Below are positions 58,857 to 64,000 of a stretch of DNA of 64,000 nt, piece by piece. The DNA is from CBFDBF01 sp050287965 (lineage in GTDB: Bacteria > Pseudomonadota > Gammaproteobacteria > Chromatiales > Chromatiaceae), in the NCBI GenBank assembly GCA_050287965.1, contig JBNKCX010000040.1, positions 1 through 64,000 on the forward strand. The letters run 5' to 3'. Made by a program: the position numbers and the translations under genes. Each line of letters opens with the position of its first letter. The stretch's first letter is position 1. The notes beneath the pieces were generated by a model. The model saw only the letters and a list, made by a program, of their open reading frames with translations, was not told where the DNA came from and ran no database searches.

Positions 58857-60386
58857 CTAGGAGCCACGCCCCGGACCGGCGAACAGACGATACGCCGGAT
58901 TTTCCGTCTCTTCCCAACAGGCAAAACCGATGTTTTTGATCAACTGCAAAAACACCCGTTTCCCGCTCTCTTCCATTTCCAGTCCGAGTAACACCCGTCC
59001 ATACGCGGCGCCGTGATTGCGGTAGTGAAACAGGGTGATATTCCAACGCCGCCCCATCTGTGTAAGAAAATCGAGTAACGCCCCCGGGCGTTCCGGGAAT
59101 TCAAACCGGAACAGGGCCTCATTTTTTACGCAAGGCGCATGCCCTCCCACCATATAGCGGATATGGAGTTTGGCGGTTTCATTGTCGGTCATATCTAAAA
59201 CTCTGTACCCTTTCTCCCGCAATAGTGCGATCAAATCTTCACGCTCCTCGTCGCCGCGGGTCAGTTCAATTCCCACAAACACATGGGCCTGACTTTCATC
59301 GCTAAAGCGGTAGTTGAATTCCGTTATACTGCGCCGACCAAGAGTACGGCAGAAACCGAGAAAACTTCCGGGACGCTCAGGGATCTCCACTGCCAGCAGC
59401 GCCTCCCTCCGTTCACCGAGTTCCGCCCGTTCCGCCACGTGGCGCAACCGGTCAAAATTCATATTCGCGCCGCTTTCGATCGCCACCAGGCGGAGTCCCT
59501 CGACCCCGTCCCTCTGAACATATTTCTTTAAGCCGGCCACTGCCAATGCTCCTGCCGGCTCGGCGATGGCCCGAGTATCATCAAATAAGTCTTTTATGGC
59601 CGCACAAATTTCATCGGTACTTACGAGAATTACCTCATCAACAACCTTTCTCGCCACACGAAACGTCTCTTTACCCACCTGCCGTACGGCCACGCCATCC
59701 GCAAAAATACCCACCTGCTTGAGGCTGATCCGGCGTTTCGCCGCCAGGGAATTGTAGAGCGTAGGGGCATCTTCCGGCTCGACGCCTATTACCTTCACCT
59801 GCGGATAAACATATTTGACATAGGCGCCGACCCCGGCCACCAGGCCGCCGCCGCCCACCGGTATGAAGATTGCGTGCGGGGGCTGAGCGTGCTGCCGCAA
59901 TACCTCCATACCGATGGTACCCTGGCCGGCGATCACCTCCGGGTCATCGAACGGATGAACAAAAGCCATCGCCTTTTCCAGCGCCAGCTCTGTCGCGTAA
60001 GCATAGGCCTCATCGTAGGAATCTCCATGGAGCAGCGCTTTAGCCCCCAGGTTTCTTACCGCCTGAACCTTAATGGGCGGCGTAGTTTTGGGCATGACGA
60101 TCAACGCCGGTATACCCAACCTGTTGGCGGAAAGCGCAACGCCCTGGGCGTGGTTGCCGGCCGATGCGGCGATTATCCCTCCCGCGCGTTCGGCATCCGA
60201 AAGGCCCCGTATCTTGTTATAGGCACCCCGCAGCTTGAAAGAGAATACCGGCTGCAGATCTTCCCGCTTCAGATAGACCTCGTTTCCAAGCCGCCTGGAA
60301 AGCAACCCCGCTCGCTCCAGTGGGGTTTCCCTCGCCACATCGTAAACCTGCGCACGAAGTATTTTTTCAACATATTTCTGTGGCAT
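58857..60386 (-). CDS. ilvA: Threonine dehydratase, biosynthetic
   Basis: A 509-residue PLP enzyme that deaminates threonine to 2-oxobutanoate, the committed step to isoleucine. The PLP lysine is K51 in FSFKLRGAYNK; SAGNHAQGVALSA and PVGGGGLVAGVGAYVK are typical cofactor-binding segments. Two ACT-like regulatory domains (about 330-410 and 425-500) allow feedback inhibition by isoleucine. I chose the start at 60386 because GGGAGAAAAG precedes it; upstream ATGs at 60425 and 60428 lack this. It lies between the histone-like gene and rpiA. Confidence 0.96.
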   Translation of the reverse strand: MPQKYVEKILRAQVYDVARETPLERAGLLSRRLGNEVYLKREDLQPVFSFKLRGAYNKIRGLSDAERAGGIIAASAGNHAQGVALSANRLGIPALIVMPKTTPPIKVQAVRNLGAKALLHGDSYDEAYAYATELALEKAMAFVHPFDDPEVIAGQGTIGMEVLRQHAQPPHAIFIPVGGGGLVAGVGAYVKYVYPQVKVIGVEPEDAPTLYNSLAAKRRISLKQVGIFADGVAVRQVGKETFRVARKVVDEVILVSTDEICAAIKDLFDDTRAIAEPAGALAVAGLKKYVQRDGVEGLRLVAIESGANMNFDRLRHVAERAELGERREALLAVEIPERPGSFLGFCRTLGRRSITEFNYRFSDESQAHVFVGIELTRGDEEREDLIALLREKGYRVLDMTDNETAKLHIRYMVGGHAPCVKNEALFRFEFPERPGALLDFLTQMGRRWNITLFHYRNHGAAYGRVLLGLEMEESGKRVFLQLIKNIGFACWEETENPAYRLFAGPGRGS

Positions 60387-60558
60387 CTTTTCTCCCGCAC
60401 TCTGGGAATTCCGAATCAGTTCCATCATGGACGAGACCCGGCCTCTGCGTCAAAAAAGGCCGTGCCGCAATACTTGCCGCCCTTTACGCAGATCACCATG
60501 ACAGAACCCCATCACACGGCTATCATAGCCCGAATCACACACGCTGCAGGAGAGATTC

Positions 60559-61215
60559 GTGAACCAGGACGAGATGAAAAAGATGGCCGCCGAGGCCGCG
60601 CTGGAATACGTAACAGAGGGGATCGTCGGCGTGGGAACCGGATCCACGGTCAACCACTTCATCGATTTGCTGGCATCGATCAAGCACCGTATTGATGGTG
60701 CCGTCTCCAGTTCCGAGGCCTCCACCGAACGGCTGCGGGCGCACGGTATTCAGGTGATGGACCTCAACGCCGCCGGCGAACTCGATCTGTATGTTGACGG
60801 TGCGGACGAATCCAATCGTCAGCTGGAGCTGATCAAGGGTGGTGGTGGCGCTCTGACGCGGGAGAAGATCGTTGCCGCGGCCAGCAGAAAATTCATCTGC
60901 ATAGCTGATGAGAGCAAGCTGGTGGATGTTCTGGGGAAATTTCCCCTGCCGGTGGAGGTGATCCCCATGGCCCGAAGCTATGTGGGTCGGGAACTGGTCC
61001 GCCTGGGAGGTACGCCGGTGTGGCGGGAGAACGTTGTTACCGACAACGGCAACCTGATCCTCGACGTACATAACCTGGAGATCATGGAACCGATCAAGCT
61101 GGAACAACGTATCAACAATATCGCCGGGGTGGTTACCGTAGGGCTCTTCGCCCAGCGACCGGCGGATATCCTGATTCTCGGCACGCCGGCAGGCGCCAAA
61201 AGCATCACGGCTTAG
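60559..61215 (+). CDS. rpiA: Ribose-5-phosphate isomerase A
   Basis: A 218-residue isomerase interconverting ribose 5-phosphate and ribulose 5-phosphate. The phosphate loop GVGTGSTVNHFI (about 24-35), SSEASTERL, the catalytic region DGADESN and KGGGGALTREKI are characteristic. Translation starts at a GTG with AGGAGAG upstream. It is divergent from ilvA across 172 bases, an arrangement also found in other gammaproteobacteria. Confidence 0.97.
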   Translation: MNQDEMKKMAAEAALEYVTEGIVGVGTGSTVNHFIDLLASIKHRIDGAVSSSEASTERLRAHGIQVMDLNAAGELDLYVDGADESNRQLELIKGGGGALTREKIVAAASRKFICIADESKLVDVLGKFPLPVEVIPMARSYVGRELVRLGGTPVWRENVVTDNGNLILDVHNLEIMEPIKLEQRINNIAGVVTVGLFAQRPADILILGTPAGAKSITA

Positions 61216-61230
61216 TATAATCAGGTAAAT

Positions 61231-61247
61231 GGCAGGTACGACCTGCC
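61231..61247. repeat. Short hairpin between converging rpiA and sulfotransferase genes
   Basis: GGCAGGT-ACG-ACCTGCC is a perfect 7-base stem with a 3-base loop between the stops of rpiA and the TPR-sulfotransferase. It has no T tract on either side, so it is a weak candidate for a terminator. Confidence 0.35.
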
Positions 61248-61269
61248 TCGAGTTCCGGACAGGGATTCC

Positions 61270-63240
61270 CTAGACCTTTGTCCCCAGAGCCTTTATAAGG
61301 GGCTGCAACTGCCGCTCATAGCGCTGCCACAGCTTCACCGAATCGGTATAGATCTTCTTGCGCACCTGGGCCTGGCTTGCGGTGACCACGGCCCGCTCGG
61401 TCTCATGGAAGCGCAGACAACCTTCCTCCCACGGCAACTCACAGAACTCCAGCAGCTTGCGGGTCATGCCCTCCTGATCGGCCACCATATCCTCGTATTG
61501 GAGGTCAAAAACAAACCCTTCAGGCAATACCCGCCGCCAGTGCGACATCAGGTCATCATAGAGACGATAATAGCTCCCCAGTTCCTGCAGATCGTAGGCG
61601 TATTTATGGGTTGCGTTGAAATCCTGCTTAAAGATGGATAAACAGTTATCGATCGGGTCACGCCGGCAATGAATCACCTTGGCATTGGGCAGTGCGAGAT
61701 AGATCAGACCTATACGCATAAAGTTGTGAGGCAATTTATCCGTCACCCGCTCCGCACCCCGGGAACAAGCGGCCAACTCTTTCAGGTATTCCTTGCCCAG
61801 AGCCGCGAATTCTTCCCTGTTCCAACCCGCTACCGCCTCCACACACCTTTCCGATGGGATCGATTTGCACCGCTGCTCCAGCAACTTGCGCAGCAGGGTC
61901 AATTCACCGCCCCCGAACACCCCGGAATGGCTGGCGAGTATCTGCTCCACCAGGGTGGTACCTGAACGTGGCATACCGAGTATAAATATGGGCATACGGC
62001 CGTCCGCGCCGCAATCGCTCCGAGCCTTTATGAACTCCTCGGAAAAGGTGGATCTTATCCGCTCGAATCCATCCCTTTCCTGTCCCAGTGCATAATCGTA
62101 ACCCTGTCGCTTGAGCCGATTTGCCTCCGCCAGATAGCTGAAGGATTTATCATACTGCCCCTCTTTCTCGAAGAACCTGGCCAGGGCGAAGGCTAAAATA
62201 CGTTTCTCATCGTCATTCCCGGCGGAATCATACAGACCTTCGATGTTTGCGATCTGCTCCAGCATGACCTCCCGCTTTTCCAGACCAAGAAGACCGGCAT
62301 AACTTCCCACTTTATCCGGTTTCAATTCCAGCACCCGGTAATAGAGCTGCTTCGCTTCGTCAAACCGCCCCATCACCCCATAGGCCTCGGCCAGTCCGGC
62401 CATCGCATCCGAGGTATCAGGCTGTAGCTCCAGTCCTCTGCCGTAGGCGGTGATCGCCTCTTCCCACCGTTCCGACTGTTGCGCCACGCGTCCCAGATTG
62501 AAACAGAGCTCCGCTGAATTGGGATTCCTTTCCAGTGCCTGCCGGCAAAGCGGCAGCGCCTCCTCGCCTTTATCCAGGGCCGTCAGCACGCCTGCCAGAT
62601 TGTTCAGCACTTCACCGTTATGTGGATTGAGTTCGTAGGCACGGCGCAACAGGGTTTCCGCCTCGCCCAGTTTCTTCTCGCCAAAGCGAATAGTGCCGAG
62701 ATTGGACAGCGCCTCCACAAGATTCGGGGTGATCTTCAGGGCCTGCTCCAGGGCCTCCACGGCCTCTTCAGGCTTGCCGGCACGCCACAACAGGTGCCCC
62801 ATATTGGAGAGGGCCGAACTGTTTTCGGGATTGATCTTCAATGCGGCGCGGCAGGCAGTCACCGCCTCCTCCAGACGGTTCAGTTTGCCGTACACGATCC
62901 CCAGGTTGACCTGTATCCATTCGTCCTTCGAGTCCAGCTTGAGGGCCTCCCGGAAGGCGAACAGGGCTTCCTGCGGCTTACCCTGCATCTCCAGCATATG
63001 CCCAAGGTTGAAGTGCAACTTGGCGATCCTGGGATTTCGACGAATCGCCTTACGCAGCAGTTTTTCACCCTCCTTGGGACGACCCATCTGAAAAACCGTA
63101 AGTCCCAGCAGCTGCAACGCATTTATATCGCGCGGATCCAGGTCCAGCACCTCCCTGAACGCACTCTCCGCTTCAGGCAGTCGTCCGGAATGAAAAAACT
63201 GCATTCCGCGATGTAACGCTTGTTGTATATCTGTATTCAC
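61270..63240 (-). CDS. TPR-repeat protein with C-terminal sulfotransferase domain
   Basis: A 656-residue protein. Residues about 1-330 form roughly nine tetratricopeptide repeats, with unit patterns such as LHFNLGHMLEMQGKPQEALF and ALSNLGTIRFGEKKLGEAE. A linker leads to a sulfotransferase domain from about residue 413, with the PAPS 5'-phosphosulfate loop in FILGMPRSGTTLVEQILASH and a 3'-phosphate-binding region near VIHCRRDPIDNCLS. Such fusions are thought to sulfate a peptide or sugar target recognised by the TPR part; the substrate is unknown. Translation starts at a GTG preceded by GGTGGAG. The neighbouring partial gene also looks like a glycan- or protein-modifying enzyme. Confidence 0.88.
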   Translation of the reverse strand: MNTDIQQALHRGMQFFHSGRLPEAESAFREVLDLDPRDINALQLLGLTVFQMGRPKEGEKLLRKAIRRNPRIAKLHFNLGHMLEMQGKPQEALFAFREALKLDSKDEWIQVNLGIVYGKLNRLEEAVTACRAALKINPENSSALSNMGHLLWRAGKPEEAVEALEQALKITPNLVEALSNLGTIRFGEKKLGEAETLLRRAYELNPHNGEVLNNLAGVLTALDKGEEALPLCRQALERNPNSAELCFNLGRVAQQSERWEEAITAYGRGLELQPDTSDAMAGLAEAYGVMGRFDEAKQLYYRVLELKPDKVGSYAGLLGLEKREVMLEQIANIEGLYDSAGNDDEKRILAFALARFFEKEGQYDKSFSYLAEANRLKRQGYDYALGQERDGFERIRSTFSEEFIKARSDCGADGRMPIFILGMPRSGTTLVEQILASHSGVFGGGELTLLRKLLEQRCKSIPSERCVEAVAGWNREEFAALGKEYLKELAACSRGAERVTDKLPHNFMRIGLIYLALPNAKVIHCRRDPIDNCLSIFKQDFNATHKYAYDLQELGSYYRLYDDLMSHWRRVLPEGFVFDLQYEDMVADQEGMTRKLLEFCELPWEEGCLRFHETERAVVTASQAQVRKKIYTDSVKLWQRYERQLQPLIKALGTKV

Positions 63241-63351
63241 TTACTCCACCAAATTATCCCGTACCCGGCACATCCAATCCGCAAAGGATATTTGCGGATT
63301 TCCCCGCCTAAACCTTGTTAAGGTAACCCGGCCAAAATAACATAAATCCGT

Positions 63352-64000
63352 TTAATCGCCGTTCCCCTGATTTCGCAGAGTCGTCAGTGAAGCCTCGACC
63401 TCCTTTATCACCCCACTCCAATCTCCGGCGCAATTCTGCCGAAAAAGCCGCATGGTCGGATACCAGGGGGTATCCGGCCGCCCGTCCATCCAGCGAAATT
63501 CAGTAACTTCCGGAAGCAGCGTCCAGACCGTTTTCCCAAGGGCACCGGCCAGGTGGACCGTGGCGTTATCGATGGAAATCACGAGATCCAGCGCGGCTAT
63601 CTGCGCTGCAAAATCCTCCTGCTCCATCAGCGGATCGGAATCATTCCAGTCATGAAGATGGATCCCCGTGGCCTCCCTGAAATGCATCAGCTCGTCCGCA
63701 CAATCACCGTACTGCAGGTTGATGAACTGGGTCCGTTCCACACTGAACAGGGGGATCCATTGGTCCAACGGGATGGAGCGCCTGGTCCGGATAAAATCCT
63801 TGCTACCCCCCTTCCAGGAGATACCGATTTTCAGACCCTCGCCCAGTTCATTAAACCTGGCTTGCCACACCTCCACCCTCTTGGCGTCCGGGACCAGAAA
63901 CAAGGTGCGTCGAGGATAGGCCTGGATGCTGCCCCTGAAAAACCCTGGCAGGCTGCCTATGGGGATTTGCACGTGGATCTCGGGCAATTCCGCCAACCAG
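63352..64000 (-). CDS. Partial glycosyltransferase-like protein (family 9/TPR type), cut by window edge
   Basis: At least 215 residues of a protein whose N-terminal part lies beyond the right edge; the frame stays open to the end and the TTG at 63996 is not a convincing start. The visible portion has LKIGISWKGGSKDFIRTRRSIPL, INLQYGDCADEL and the DLVISIDNATVHLAGALGKTVWTLLP segment, which matches the C-terminal half of glycosyltransferase-family-9-like domains often fused behind TPR repeats. It is on the same strand as, and 111 bases upstream of, the TPR-sulfotransferase, so the two may act on the same substrate. Confidence 0.78.
   Translation of the reverse strand, partial: WLAELPEIHVQIPIGSLPGFFRGSIQAYPRRTLFLVPDAKRVEVWQARFNELGEGLKIGISWKGGSKDFIRTRRSIPLDQWIPLFSVERTQFINLQYGDCADELMHFREATGIHLHDWNDSDPLMEQEDFAAQIAALDLVISIDNATVHLAGALGKTVWTLLPEVTEFRWMDGRPDTPWYPTMRLFRQNCAGDWSGVIKEVEASLTTLRNQGNGD

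Overview
The window reads as an ordinary, densely packed chromosome segment of a gammaproteobacterium. It has about 66 protein genes and one clear non-coding RNA (6S RNA). I see no tRNA, rRNA, CRISPR array, transposase, integrase or phage gene. Base composition is moderately GC-rich. The gene orders point to Gammaproteobacteria: accB-accC-prmA-dusB-fis, lptD-surA-pdxA, apaH near folA, lgt-thyA, fxsA-cutA-dsbD, and ygfB-pepP-gcvT facing zapA-6S RNA-fau. The GatCAB amidotransferase, the split glycine decarboxylase (GcvPA/GcvPB) and the fusion of the mre and mrd/lip clusters suggest a Chromatiales-like lineage rather than an enteric. That placement is inference.

Layout. 1-4.1 kb: moeB, a small membrane protein, an rRNA-methyltransferase-like protein, a GGDEF protein and a cytochrome b561, ending at a bidirectional terminator. 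4.2-7.5 kb (minus): gatC-gatA-gatB. 7.7-19.9 kb (plus): a long co-directional run, mreB-mreC-mreD-mrdA-rodA-mltB-rlpA-dacA-dat-ybeD-lipB-lipA plus a DUF218 gene, joining cell elongation, wall remodelling, D-amino-acid supply and lipoate synthesis. 20-23.2 kb: fxsA, cutA, dsbD and a TlpA-like thioredoxin. 23.4-32.8 kb: aroQ-accB-accC, prmA, a zinc-ribbon DUF3426 protein, dusB-fis, purH and purD. 33-39.2 kb: an AmgK-like kinase divergent from lptD-surA-pdxA. 39.3-46.7 kb: an ankyrin protein, YjdF, apaH, an unrecognised protein, folA, AsmA, thyA, lgt and a small XRE regulator.

46.9-56.1 kb (minus): a SYLF protein, a PfkB kinase, dgkA, gcvPB, tpx, gcvPA, gcvH, gcvT, pepP and a UPF0149 protein. 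This is the glycine cleavage system with a peroxidase gene inserted between its two P subunits. 56.3-57.7 kb (plus): a ZapB-like coiled coil, zapA, 6S RNA and fau. 57.7-58.7 kb: an AT-rich gap followed by a lysine-rich histone-like protein built from DNA repeats. 58.9-64 kb: ilvA, rpiA, a TPR-sulfotransferase and the C-terminal part of a glycosyltransferase-like protein cut by the window edge.

I did not find a convincing undescribed multi-gene system. The better leads are these: an mreC gene that appears to start at ATT; a duplicated Pro/Glu/Thr-rich block in LptD; palindromes upstream of tpx and the XRE gene that look like operators; an AT-rich gap with an isolated intrinsic terminator; a histone-like gene expanded by 45-bp repeats; and three kinds of dispersed intergenic repeat.
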